Source of the DNA: Campylobacter sp. VBCF_01 NA2
GTDB taxonomy: Bacteria; Campylobacterota; Campylobacteria; Campylobacterales; Campylobacteraceae
Reading direction: 5' to 3'
Assembly (NCBI RefSeq): GCF_027797205.1
Contig: NZ_CP115607.1
Coordinates: forward strand, 1,054,001 to 1,118,000
Length of the DNA: 64,000 nucleotides
Shown here in pieces: positions 17,810-26,642 of this stretch; position 1 is the first letter of the stretch, and the number at the start of each line of letters is the position of its first letter. The notes under the pieces are model-generated. The model was not told the DNA's origin, did not search any database, and saw only the letters and a list, made by a program, of their open reading frames with translations. A program made the position numbers and the translations under genes.

Positions 17810-17959
17810 TTACTCCCCTTTTTGCTGCGGTATTATGTTTCCGCATTTTTTACACACCGCAAACGGCTTCGTGCAACTAAAAATAAAAATTTGCAAATTT
17901 CCACATTTTGGACATTTTACTAACTTTGGTTTTCCTGGAATTATGCCGTTGATTTTCAT
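17810..17959 (-). CDS. Small zinc-ribbon protein, unknown function
   Basis: 49-aa ORF (MKINGIIPGKPKLV...IIPQQKGE) with two CxxC knuckles, CPKC and CKKC, spaced about 17 residues apart, as in a minimal zinc ribbon, plus one extra Cys between them. AAAGGATAAAAA precedes the ATG. It begins 3 bp after the stop of the RX4H-motif protein and is the last gene of the GTPase-island operon, just before the tRNA promoter. Nucleic-acid or protein binding is possible; nothing more specific is supported. Confidence 0.6.
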   Translation of the reverse strand: MKINGIIPGKPKLVKCPKCGNLQIFIFSCTKPFAVCKKCGNIIPQQKGE

Positions 17960-17962
17960 TTT

Positions 17963-19048
17963 TTATCCTTTATAATCGATTTTTTGTTTTTCTCGCAAAA
18001 GCGCAGGTATCGCGCCGTCTCGCCCTATGCCTAAAATTCGGCTTCTTAGCAAATTTATCTCACGCAGGCTCGCCTTTTTTTTATGCACGCTTGGATTTCG
18101 CACACTTTGCAGGGCAGTTATCTCGCCAAGCAAGGTGTAAAGTAGAAAATTTTCTAAATTTCTATCATTTAGCCTCTGAATTGCTTTTTTAATCCTAATT
18201 TGATTAAATAAAAATTTGTAAGTGCCTAAATTTGGGCGAGTATCAAACATATCTCGCACGGTGTAGTCCTTACCCTGCACCGAGTAAGGCACGGCTAAAA
18301 TCTCTTTGTCAAAAATGCAAAGCCTTTTAAATAAAATTTTGACAAATTCGTAAATTTCAAGCTCCATAACCTTAGAATATCTCATCGAAATGGCGCTAAA
18401 ATCGTAAATTTTATCATCTTTGTTGGCTAGGTATTCGATCTCGGCTGAGACTAAATTTTCCACGCTGTCGATATGTAAGATGTGAAAAATATCGCCGAAA
18501 CAATACCTTGCCAAATTTTCTTTTACGCCCAAAAATTCGGCACTTTTATAGACATTTTTGTAAAAACACTCGCCACTGCTAAAATAATCAAGCGAATTTT
18601 TTTGTTCTACCACAAGCGGATAAACATAGTCGTTGCCGTAAATGCGGTAAGTCTTACCTCGCACCAAAAATCCGCTTAAAAAATCATCTCTGACGCGTTC
18701 GAAATCATTTCGCACAAGCTCACGCAAATCGCCTAAAATAAACCATTTCTCCACTTCTAAGCTCTCGTAGTAGCTCGGAGAGATTTCATCATCTAAGCTG
18801 TCTTTTACAGCGATGACTTTGGCTACATAAAGGCTAGAAAAATCGCTCAAAAATAGCTGAAAATAGGCATTTGTGTTCGCACTGGCATAAATTTCGTTTA
18901 GGGCGTTTTCATCTAAATTTTGCATATCCCTATCCTTGGCTCTGACCTTGCCAAATGCGACCTTGCCTTTGCTAAGCAAAATTTTTAAATGCTCTTCGAT
19001 AACATTTGCCTTGAAATACGGGTTGTAAAGGATAAGGATATTTTTCAT
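17963..19048 (-). CDS. Hypothetical protein with C-terminal HEPN-type RX4H motif
   Basis: 361-aa protein, probably related to the family annotated as HP0729-like in Campylobacter/Helicobacter (recalled name, not verified). The N-terminal half begins MKNILILYNPYF and is rich in aromatic and acidic residues with no recognised motif. The C-terminal third is alpha-helical and contains RNPSVH at residues 317-322, which fits the R-X4-6-H signature of HEPN RNases; the following KKKASLREINLLRSRI helix supports a HEPN-like bundle. It is the penultimate gene of an operon of dynamin-like GTPases (3-bp gap to the preceding one). RNase activity is inferred only. Confidence 0.6.
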   Translation of the reverse strand: MKNILILYNPYFKANVIEEHLKILLSKGKVAFGKVRAKDRDMQNLDENALNEIYASANTNAYFQLFLSDFSSLYVAKVIAVKDSLDDEISPSYYESLEVEKWFILGDLRELVRNDFERVRDDFLSGFLVRGKTYRIYGNDYVYPLVVEQKNSLDYFSSGECFYKNVYKSAEFLGVKENLARYCFGDIFHILHIDSVENLVSAEIEYLANKDDKIYDFSAISMRYSKVMELEIYEFVKILFKRLCIFDKEILAVPYSVQGKDYTVRDMFDTRPNLGTYKFLFNQIRIKKAIQRLNDRNLENFLLYTLLGEITALQSVRNPSVHKKKASLREINLLRSRILGIGRDGAIPALLREKQKIDYKG

Positions 19049-19051
19049 TTT

Positions 19052-20638
19052 TCACCTACCCATACCTAATATTGCACGACTAAATAAAGAAATAACAGAA
19101 TCTAAACCTCTCCCAACCTCATTTGTTTCCACTTCTTTTTTATCGGAAACAGCCTTTTCGGAAACAGCCTTTTTTACACTCTTTTTCTTTTTAGGAGTTT
19201 TTACATTATCGTTTTTATATCGTTCATCGAAATTTACTATTATTTTCTCGCCAAAAACTTCACCAATCGCTTCTAAAAAGCCATTTATAACCTTTTCTAA
19301 ATCTTTTAAATTCGTTTTTTCTAAATCAAATTTAAAATCTTCCGATTTGCTAAATTCTTGCAAATTTTTTGTGGCTTCATTGTCAAAATCTCCAAATTCT
19401 TGGCTAAAATCAAGACCAATGCTTTTTAATTTAGCCAAAATATCTTTTTTTGATTGTATGCTTGACTCTATGGCAAAGCGATATTCTTTATAAACACCAT
19501 AAATTTTATCTACAATCTCATTTAGCTTGTTTGATTTTTTATCACACTCGCCAAGAAATTCATCGAGTGATTTTTTTTCATAATACCCTGTGATTTTATT
19601 TAAAGAGCTATAAGCACTAATCCCTACAAAATCTATCATATTGTCATCTAATATGCCTGAAATTTTCTCTATGATATTTTGTATATCGCTTTCGCTTCTT
19701 AAATCAGATTTATTTACGACTATATAAAGGTCTTTATTATCCAAATTTAATTCTTTTAAAAAATTTAAATCATCATTGGTTATAGTGCCACTTTCTGCAC
19801 TGACTAACCATATAAATTTATTTGATTGAGCTAAAAATTCTTTTGCACTTTGTTTGTCATCGCTTTGCGCTCCTACTTTGGCTGGATTGTATCCAGGAGT
19901 ATCGACAAAACAGACATTTTTATATTTCACAGCTGTTGTTAAAACCATAAAAGGTAAAATTTGTTTTAAATTGAAGCCCAATTTCGAAATAAAATCATGC
20001 GTCAATTTTGCTATAAAATTTTCAATTTTTCCTTGTGAATTTTTTAAATTTATAGATTTTTCAAAATTTGTTACTCCGCCTGTTTTGTTATATCCCAAAA
20101 TCCCACTTTTGCCATCTATGATATACATAGGGATAGCAGTTGTCGGCTCGATAGACCTAGCTAGTTTTACGCCACCACTCATAAAGCTATTTATAAATTC
20201 ACTTTTCCCAGCACTAAATCCACCACCAACAGGCAATAAAGTCTTGTCAAAAAGCTCCTTGCAGCTAGCAATCATCACAAGCTCATCTTTTATGGATTGT
20301 AAGATTATAAGTTGTTCTGCTTCGCTAGCTAGCGTGTCTTCTTTTTTGGCAAAATCTCTATAATCGTTATTTAAAATTTCATCAAATTTTCTAATACCAC
20401 TATTTTCTAGCTTAGATGATAAAATTTCCGAAATTAGCGTGTGTTTTAAATTTAATTCATCGTAATTATTTTGCAAATTTTGCAAATTTTGCAAATTTTT
20501 TAAATTTTGATTGTTTTTGAAATTTAACTTTTCAAGATCACTCTTCATTTTTTCTCCCTCATTTTCTAAATTTATTATTTTAGCAGACGATTTCTCGTCT
20601 GCTTCTTTCATAAGCCTAATGTGCGTTTTTTCAAGCAT
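19052..20638 (-). CDS. Dynamin-like GTPase (DLP2-like)
   Basis: About 528 aa. GTPase motifs: G1 GGFSAGKS at residues 139-146, G2 within EPTTAIP, G3 DTPGYNP and G4 NKSD, all intact. An Asn/Leu/Gln coiled-coil stretch (about residues 40-60) precedes the GTPase domain and a Lys-rich linker (TPKKKKSVKK) lies near the C-terminus. The ATG at 20638 overlaps the upstream gene's stop by 8 nt (an upstream ATG at 20647 is also possible), implying translational coupling. Size and pairing with the 734-aa GTPase resemble the C. jejuni DLP1/DLP2 pair, which assembles as a hetero-oligomer on membranes; that equivalence is inferred. Confidence 0.8.
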   Translation of the reverse strand: MLEKTHIRLMKEADEKSSAKIINLENEGEKMKSDLEKLNFKNNQNLKNLQNLQNLQNNYDELNLKHTLISEILSSKLENSGIRKFDEILNNDYRDFAKKEDTLASEAEQLIILQSIKDELVMIASCKELFDKTLLPVGGGFSAGKSEFINSFMSGGVKLARSIEPTTAIPMYIIDGKSGILGYNKTGGVTNFEKSINLKNSQGKIENFIAKLTHDFISKLGFNLKQILPFMVLTTAVKYKNVCFVDTPGYNPAKVGAQSDDKQSAKEFLAQSNKFIWLVSAESGTITNDDLNFLKELNLDNKDLYIVVNKSDLRSESDIQNIIEKISGILDDNMIDFVGISAYSSLNKITGYYEKKSLDEFLGECDKKSNKLNEIVDKIYGVYKEYRFAIESSIQSKKDILAKLKSIGLDFSQEFGDFDNEATKNLQEFSKSEDFKFDLEKTNLKDLEKVINGFLEAIGEVFGEKIIVNFDERYKNDNVKTPKKKKSVKKAVSEKAVSDKKEVETNEVGRGLDSVISLFSRAILGMGR

Positions 20639-22835
20639 TATCCACATTTTTAAGCTCCATTATGATTTGATTAAACTTCTCTATACTTCGCTTAGTGTTT
20701 TCTATGTTTGATTTAAGCTCGTTTATATCTTCATCATATTTAGCAAATATATTTTTACCGATATTTTGCGATTTTAAATCTCGCGTTAATGCTCCTATGG
20801 CATTTTTGATTTTTTCTTTTGCACTGCTTTGCAAATCATAAACAAAATCTCTTGCTTCTTCTAAAAACCTATCGGCGCTGTATCCCGTAAGCTCTCCACT
20901 TTTTCTTAAATTTTTAGGTAGCTCTTCTTTTTCGATAGTAGGAAATTCTACTTTTTTTACGATATTTATAATGGCTAGTTTTATAATATCAAGGTCTAAA
21001 ATCTCATCTACGCTAGAATCAAATCTTATGGCTTCTAAAATTTTACTAGTAAGCGATTTTTTAAAATCCATAATATTTTTTTCATATTCTAACTCTGTCA
21101 TATTTGAGAGTTCATTACAAAACTTATTTAAAGCAGAGCTTACCGCACCGGCTCTTACGGTAGTTTCGTAGCGTGTTTCATATTTTTTAGAAAATAAATC
21201 TATAAACCAATTTCTCTTAACCTGAACTTCATAAGACCTAGAACCTTCACTACTATCCATCTTTTCTTCGGTTGCATTAAAAAATTTATCCATTTGTTTA
21301 AACAATCTTTCTTTTGTATTAAACCCGAATTCTTCTATCAAACTCTCATAAGCCATATCCGCATTTGATATAGCCTTGTCTTTTATAGTTTGCATATTTT
21401 TGATTTTTTCATTTAACTCATTTATATCGGTGCTTTTGATTTTTTCTATTTTGTTTTCTTGCACTTTGATTAGCTCGTTTTGAAAAGCTTTTATATTTTT
21501 GTGCCAAACTTCTTCAAATTCAGCTTTTCGTTGTTTTAGAATTTCATCTTTTTTTATTTTAACGCCGTCAAATTTAGACTTTATAGCCTTGACGCCGTTT
21601 AATTTATCTAAATTTAACAAAGCACTTTCTTTGCTAGAAAAATAATCGCCATAATGTTTGTTTAGATTTGCCCAAACTACCTTTAAATTTTCATCCCATA
21701 CTGCTTGGTTGTCAAATTTTTTAATGATTTCATAAGAGGCACTTGAAGTCAGTATCAAATCTGATTTCAGCATTTCATTTATATTAAAAACCGATTTTTC
21801 AAAGCTATTTAGCGATTTTGAAAAATTTGATAAATTTGTATTTTTTTGTGAATTTAGCGTCGTTTTTATGTTTTGTAGTGCCAAATCAAAATCACCACGC
21901 GATTTTTCTTTTTCGCTACCATAGAGTTGATTATCAGTTTGCGAAGCTACGACTAAAATTTCTCTAATGCCGTCTTTTGTGCTAATTCTCTCTAATAAAT
22001 CCATATCAGAATTGCTCATAAATTGTCCTGCCGAGCTAACTATAAGCACGACATCGCAACCCTTTAAAAACTCTTTTGTGCGTTCTTCTCTCGAAACTAT
22101 CGGATCATTGACGCCCGGGGTGTCAATGATTTCGACATTTTTTAAATTTTCGTTATCTATATAAAGTATGACAGATTTCGTCCAAGCTGTAAATTTGCCG
22201 TCAGCTCCGACATAATCTTTCAATTTTTCTTTTAATTCCGCCATAGTATCAGCACTAATTTGGCTACTTTCTTTAAGAGATGAAAAAGATAAATTCGAGT
22301 TTTCTAGCATAACTTGTTGTTCTTTATAAGCGCATAATGTTTTATTTTCATCTAAAACTCTTTTAGCGCTTCTTTGTGCTCTTTCTTCAATATCTTTTTT
22401 ATCTATCTGCTGTCCCTTTTTTTGTGCTATGTCTTGTAAATTTTTAAACGCTTTTTCATATTCGTCTTTAAATTTTTTATCATACTCACTAGCACTTGTT
22501 TTGATTGTCTCTAAATCATCTTCATCATAAAATTCAATCTCAGCTTTTGGTGCAGTATCATACCTTAGCACAGTCAAAGCCGCCGTCATCGGTGTAGCGG
22601 CTTTTGGTAAAATGTCTTCTCCGTCAAAAAACAAAGCGTTTAAAAGTGAGCTTTTTCCTGCTTTGACACGACCGATAATACCTATTTTAAGCAATCTATT
22701 TTCATCGTTTATTTCAGCTATTCGTTTTGCTAGTTTTTCGCTTTTTTCTAGCGATAAATCTATAACTTTGCTAGTATCGATACTGTATTTTTCAATGACT
22801 TTTTCTAAATTTTGTGTTAATTTTACTATATCCAT
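20631..22835 (-). CDS. Dynamin-like GTPase (DLP1-like)
   Basis: 734 aa. The start MDIVKLTQNL at 22835 sits behind AAAAGGAAGATTT; a longer in-frame start at 22892 lies in a hairpin and is rejected. The GTPase domain has G1 GRVKAGKS (residues 55-62), G2 TPMTAAL (T84), G3 DTPGVNDP, and a non-canonical G4-like SQTD. Long helical segments follow, with a possible membrane-interacting region near KRNWFIDLFSKKYETRYET. Family knowledge: bacterial DLPs bind and remodel membranes by GTP-driven assembly. It probably works with the partner GTPase encoded immediately downstream. Confidence 0.82.
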   Translation of the reverse strand: MDIVKLTQNLEKVIEKYSIDTSKVIDLSLEKSEKLAKRIAEINDENRLLKIGIIGRVKAGKSSLLNALFFDGEDILPKAATPMTAALTVLRYDTAPKAEIEFYDEDDLETIKTSASEYDKKFKDEYEKAFKNLQDIAQKKGQQIDKKDIEERAQRSAKRVLDENKTLCAYKEQQVMLENSNLSFSSLKESSQISADTMAELKEKLKDYVGADGKFTAWTKSVILYIDNENLKNVEIIDTPGVNDPIVSREERTKEFLKGCDVVLIVSSAGQFMSNSDMDLLERISTKDGIREILVVASQTDNQLYGSEKEKSRGDFDLALQNIKTTLNSQKNTNLSNFSKSLNSFEKSVFNINEMLKSDLILTSSASYEIIKKFDNQAVWDENLKVVWANLNKHYGDYFSSKESALLNLDKLNGVKAIKSKFDGVKIKKDEILKQRKAEFEEVWHKNIKAFQNELIKVQENKIEKIKSTDINELNEKIKNMQTIKDKAISNADMAYESLIEEFGFNTKERLFKQMDKFFNATEEKMDSSEGSRSYEVQVKRNWFIDLFSKKYETRYETTVRAGAVSSALNKFCNELSNMTELEYEKNIMDFKKSLTSKILEAIRFDSSVDEILDLDIIKLAIINIVKKVEFPTIEKEELPKNLRKSGELTGYSADRFLEEARDFVYDLQSSAKEKIKNAIGALTRDLKSQNIGKNIFAKYDEDINELKSNIENTKRSIEKFNQIIMELKNVDNA

Positions 22836-22861
22836 AAATCTTCCTTTTTTGATTAAATTAA

Positions 22862-22894
22862 GTTTGCAAATTCTCATTGAAAAAATTTGCAAAC
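22862..22894 (-). repeat. Intercistronic hairpin between dynamin-like genes
   Basis: The 11-bp arms GTTTGCAAATT (22862-22872) and AATTTGCAAAC (22884-22894) lie in the 69-nt gap between the 560-aa and 734-aa GTPase genes. There is no strong T-run after the stem, so mRNA processing or partial attenuation is likelier than full termination. Confidence 0.55.
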
Positions 22895-22904
22895 AATGCC
22901 ACTT

Positions 22905-24587
22905 CTAATACAAATTCTCGCTTGATAGCCTTGCAAGTCTCTCTTTCGCATCTTTTAGGGCTGAAATTTTATTTTCTATTTCATTGGCATTTTCACTTCT
23001 TAAAGATACGGCTTTTGCGATTTCATCTCTTTTTTGTGTTAATTGAGCTTCAAATTCATCGCTTGCAGCCGCAACGATATTTGAAATCTGTTCGCCAAAA
23101 ACAGCATTAATTTCATCTTTTAATCTGCCTTTGATTTTTGGTATCACGCTTGAAATAATCTGATTTTTTATCTCATCTTTTTTACTATTTTTTGTAAAAA
23201 ATGAAATAATTTCTGGTAAGAATACAACTACAAGTTCTAAAACAGGATTTACAACATTTGTCGCAATACTTAAAATAGTAGTAAGAGCCTTATAGACCCT
23301 ACCTGCTTTTTCAGCATTTTCCTTCATAGTTGTGCTTAATGAATTTAAACCACCCATAGCATTGTTTAATAAACTTTCTATGCCACTTGAAACTTTTTCT
23401 AGCCAAGTATCATCTATGGCAAAATTTGCTAAATTTAGCCCTTTTAATTCAAATTTAAAATCTCCAACTATATCTGAACTAATAGAATTTAGCTTTCTTC
23501 TACTCTCCCTAATAAGCGTATTTTGGATAATGTCATTTAGCTCGGATTCAAAACCTGCCCCACTCACAGCCAAATTTGCTAGATTATCTGCGCTATCATA
23601 CAAATCTCGCTCTATGCTTCTGACGATACTATCTGCTGTGTTTGAGCTGTATTTAGCCTGAATATCAGCAATAGCACTTTCTTTTTTATCTTGCAATTTT
23701 GCCACTGCGCTTTCTAACTCTCTTATGGCTTTATCGCTTGCTTCTTTATCATTTTGAAGTGTGTTTATTTGCGTAGTAATGGCACTTTCTATCGTAAAAC
23801 TATCGCTTTTTAAATCAGGCAAAACAATACTTTTAAATAGCTCTTTGCTATCGATTGATGATAAAATTTTGCCCAAATTATCGCCATCATCTAATCCGAT
23901 AACAACGACTTCTTTATCGTAGTCAAAATAATCTTGAAGCTGTGATTTTATATGTGATTTGATACGCTCTACATCGTCACCTGAACGCAAATTTGCTTTG
24001 CTTACACATACTATAAAATCTTTTGAAAGCTCACTGATATTTTGTAATTCACGCATAACTTTATTTGTTATACCGCCCTCTTCGACGCTAATTAAAACTA
24101 TAAAAAATTTACCTTTGGAAAGATAGTTTAAGATAGCTTTATTATGCAATGATACAGGAGAGTCAAAGCCTGGCATATCGACTAAAATAAGCGGTTCGAT
24201 ATTTTTTAAATTTTCATTATCTAAAAACGCTTTAACATACTCGTATTTATCTGAATTTTCATTTATAGATTTGCTTTTTGAAATTTCAAAATTATCAAAT
24301 TTATCATCATCAAAAACGGCTTCGAAACGCTCGTTTTTATCATATATAAGCTCTGTTGCAAGAGCTGTTTCAGGTGTAATAGCCACAGATAAAATTTGAT
24401 TTTTTAAAAACGAGTTTATAAAAGTGCTTTTCCCTGCACTAAATCCACCGATAACTGGGGCGATTAAACGCACTTCGTCAATGGCTTTGCTTAACTCTTT
24501 TTGCTTGGTTGTATCAAAGCCAATACCTTGCAAAATCCCACAAACTTCATCTAAATACGATTTGTATTTAACCTGTAAATTTTTCAT
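22905..24587 (-). CDS. Dynamin-like GTPase with C-terminal hydrophobic segment
   Basis: 560 aa. G1 GGFSAGKS at residues 47-54, a G2 threonine in TPETALA, G3 DMPGFDSP, and a degenerate G4 (SKAN in place of NKxD). A coiled coil follows (about residues 275-320), and near residues 410-450 a hydrophobic stretch (ALTTILSIATNVVNPVLELV) could be a membrane-insertion paddle. Length and layout resemble the LeoA class of dynamin-like proteins (LeoABC of enterotoxigenic E. coli), but this is recalled by architecture only. It is flanked by hairpins on both sides in the operon. Confidence 0.78.
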   Translation of the reverse strand: MKNLQVKYKSYLDEVCGILQGIGFDTTKQKELSKAIDEVRLIAPVIGGFSAGKSTFINSFLKNQILSVAITPETALATELIYDKNERFEAVFDDDKFDNFEISKSKSINENSDKYEYVKAFLDNENLKNIEPLILVDMPGFDSPVSLHNKAILNYLSKGKFFIVLISVEEGGITNKVMRELQNISELSKDFIVCVSKANLRSGDDVERIKSHIKSQLQDYFDYDKEVVVIGLDDGDNLGKILSSIDSKELFKSIVLPDLKSDSFTIESAITTQINTLQNDKEASDKAIRELESAVAKLQDKKESAIADIQAKYSSNTADSIVRSIERDLYDSADNLANLAVSGAGFESELNDIIQNTLIRESRRKLNSISSDIVGDFKFELKGLNLANFAIDDTWLEKVSSGIESLLNNAMGGLNSLSTTMKENAEKAGRVYKALTTILSIATNVVNPVLELVVVFLPEIISFFTKNSKKDEIKNQIISSVIPKIKGRLKDEINAVFGEQISNIVAAASDEFEAQLTQKRDEIAKAVSLRSENANEIENKISALKDAKERLARLSSENLY

Positions 24588-24611
24588 ATTTTCTCCTTAA
24601 AAAAATTTTTA

Positions 24612-24649
24612 CTTCATCAAACAAACTATTTCAAATTTGTTTGATGAAG
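24612..24649 (-). terminator. Hairpin with T-run between small GTPase pair and dynamin-like gene
   Basis: The perfect 14-bp arms CTTCATCAAACAAA (24612-24625) and TTTGTTTGATGAAG (24636-24649), with a 10-nt loop, are followed on the minus strand by TAAAAATTTTTTT. This fits an intrinsic terminator or leaky attenuator between 24684 and 24587; the downstream genes would need read-through or a second promoter. Confidence 0.6.
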
Positions 24650-24683
24650 CAAATTTCACAAGTAAAATTTACTCATTTTTCTT

Positions 24684-25118
24684 TTAATTATATAATCTCC
24701 TTATCTCTTCAATTTCTTTTCGAATTTTTTCATTTTCTTGCTTTATATAGCTCGTATCTATGCCGTGAAAAAGCATTTCATATTTTTTGACTGCATTATT
24801 CGAAAATGCAGCTACAAGTGCGACATTTGGTTTATTAACCAAACCAAGAGCATATATATCGCCTTTGTCATTATAATGCCTTACTTCAACTCCAAAATCA
24901 TTTTTTATTGAGTTAAGCACACCTTTTTTATACTCTTTAATACTTGCGTAAATTTTTTCATTATGAGATAACTCTTTTCTCTTTTTTTCTACTTTTGGTT
25001 CGCTATGATTGCTCTTAGTTTCTGCCTGTGGCTCGTCATCGTTATTTGTAGTTTTATCATTTTTTGGCTCACAGACGCCACCGCTTCCACGCAAAAATTT
25101 AAGCAAAGACCACGCCAT
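24684..25118 (-). CDS. Hypothetical protein with charged linker and C-terminal coiled coil
   Basis: 144-aa protein, not recognised. The N-terminus (MAWSLLKFLRGSGG) is amphipathic; it is followed by a low-complexity polar stretch (about residues 18-48), a compact alpha/beta-looking region (YASIKEYKKGVLNSIKNDFG, then GDIYALGLVNKPNVALVAAF), and a C-terminal charged helix (KQENEKIRKEIEEIRRLYN). Its ATG overlaps the stop of the small GTPase by 1 nt (TAATG), so the two are translationally coupled and probably work together. Confidence 0.6.
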   Translation of the reverse strand: MAWSLLKFLRGSGGVCEPKNDKTTNNDDEPQAETKSNHSEPKVEKKRKELSHNEKIYASIKEYKKGVLNSIKNDFGVEVRHYNDKGDIYALGLVNKPNVALVAAFSNNAVKKYEMLFHGIDTSYIKQENEKIRKEIEEIRRLYN

Positions 25119-25924
25119 TATCTTAATCTCGCTTTCATATTTTGTATAGTTTGATTTGCTTCTTCCACTCTTTTTAAAATTTGAGCTTCTTGTTCTTTTA
25201 TATTTTGCACAGCTTTATTATTTTCGTCGATTTTTTCTTGCAGTGCCAAAATCAGAATTTTTACGGCTTTTTCTAGTCTTGCTTCCCTATTTTCATAAAT
25301 TTTATCTGGTCTGCACATTGTATTTATCTGCTCTTTTAGCTCATTTATACCACTACATTTTATTAGCTCTGTATCGTTTTGCAAATTCCCATCAACATAA
25401 CTTAAAGTTTCTATGCTAAAAACTTTCGCATTTGCACCAAATTCACTTTGAATTTGCTCTTTTATTTTTTCTATGGCTCTTTGAATATCATCATCGCTTT
25501 TTTCTTCTATATGATTTATGACAAAGATTGTCTTACCAAAAAACGATTTAACGCTATTTAGCTCATTTATCAGACTATGCAAATAGCCTATCTCATCTTT
25601 TTTCAGCTCGCCACCAGATAAAGAGTGCAAAAATATATTCACATCGGACATAAACTCATCGCCAAGAGCCTTTTCATCATCATTTAGCGTAGCATTTAGC
25701 CCGGGAGTATCTGTGTAAATAATGCCCCTATGCTCCACGCTTTTGGTTTCTAGCGTTTCTCGCTTGTCGGCTACTTTAAAAGTTTCGTTTTCAAAATCAT
25801 CTATCAAAGCATTTAAAAGCGAACTTTTGCCACTATTATAAATCCCCATACACAAAACAATCGGCTTTTCATCTTGCAAATTTTTTAGTTTTTCTACAAG
25901 TTTTCTTTTTTCGTCGATACTCAT
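25118..25924 (-). CDS. Small Era-like GTPase
   Basis: 268 aa from the ATG at 25924, which follows AAAAGGATTAAG; a longer start at 25963 has no better site. G1 GIYNSGKS (residues 27-34) and G3 DTPG (residues 72-75) are intact; G4 is replaced by NHIE in VINHIEEKSD. The C-terminal third is a coiled coil (KIDENNKAVQNIKEQEAQ). It belongs to the TRAFAC class (Era/dynamin side) by motif order. It heads the second half of the island and is coupled to the 144-aa gene. Confidence 0.75.
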   Translation of the reverse strand: MSIDEKRKLVEKLKNLQDEKPIVLCMGIYNSGKSSLLNALIDDFENETFKVADKRETLETKSVEHRGIIYTDTPGLNATLNDDEKALGDEFMSDVNIFLHSLSGGELKKDEIGYLHSLINELNSVKSFFGKTIFVINHIEEKSDDDIQRAIEKIKEQIQSEFGANAKVFSIETLSYVDGNLQNDTELIKCSGINELKEQINTMCRPDKIYENREARLEKAVKILILALQEKIDENNKAVQNIKEQEAQILKRVEEANQTIQNMKARLR

Positions 25925-26070
25925 CTTAATCCTTTTATAAAATTTGACTAAACCAACCCGCATTTAGCGGACTTGTTTAGCGAAATTTAAAGGCTTTTGG
26001 CGAGTGAAATTCGCAAATTTAGAAATTTTGCAAATTCGCAAATTTTCACTCGCACATTAGCCTACGATTT

Positions 26071-26625
26071 CTAAGAGCGAGGAAATGGTTTATCTCCCAC
26101 AAGCATGTCTTTTACGAGACCCAAGACACCGCCAATTTGACTTCCAGTATTTACCCTTGGCACTTCGATTTTCACTTCATTTTTCTCATCATGCGTTTTT
26201 TGCAAATCCCTAGCGTCAGATAAAATATCTTCAAATTCATATTTTAAATCTTCGCCACTATCTAGCTTTTCATCGATTTTATCGCATAGCTCATCATTAT
26301 CGTCCATAGCCTCCTTGGCTTGTTCGAGTTTCGCACTTTTCTCATCGATTTCTTTGATTGCAAATTCACAAAGCGCGATTATCAAATTCACCTCCAAATC
26401 CCATTGTCTAATGAGTTCTGGGGCGTTTTTTGCCCACTCGCTTTGTAGATTTGTCTTGTCATATCCGCCAGTGCAGCCAAACTCCTCAGCCTCCTCAGAT
26501 ATATCAGCCAATCTCTGCCTCAAATCATCTAAACTCTCATCAAGCTCGCTAAGCGTCGCCTCCGTATCTACAAAACCACTTACACCACCGACTACTGCGC
26601 TTTCATCAAAAATTCCCAAATCCAT
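26071..26625 (-). CDS. Acidic coiled-coil protein, unknown function
   Basis: 184 aa from the ATG at 26625, preceded by AAGGAGAAAGAT; a longer start at 26676 overlaps the previous gene. It is strongly acidic and helical (ELDESLDDLRQRLADISEEA; AKEAMDDNDELCDKIDEKL), ending in a short hydrophobic glycine-containing stretch (GGVLGLVKDMLVGDKPF). No catalytic motif is seen. Its position between the YtxH-like protein and the small GTPase suggests a structural or adaptor role in the same system; that is inference. A 146-nt gap with a 10-bp stem (26000-26009/26044-26053) separates it from the GTPase. Confidence 0.6.
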   Translation of the reverse strand: MDLGIFDESAVVGGVSGFVDTEATLSELDESLDDLRQRLADISEEAEEFGCTGGYDKTNLQSEWAKNAPELIRQWDLEVNLIIALCEFAIKEIDEKSAKLEQAKEAMDDNDELCDKIDEKLDSGEDLKYEFEDILSDARDLQKTHDEKNEVKIEVPRVNTGSQIGGVLGLVKDMLVGDKPFPRS

Positions 26626-26642
26626 ATCTTTCTCCTTGTTTT

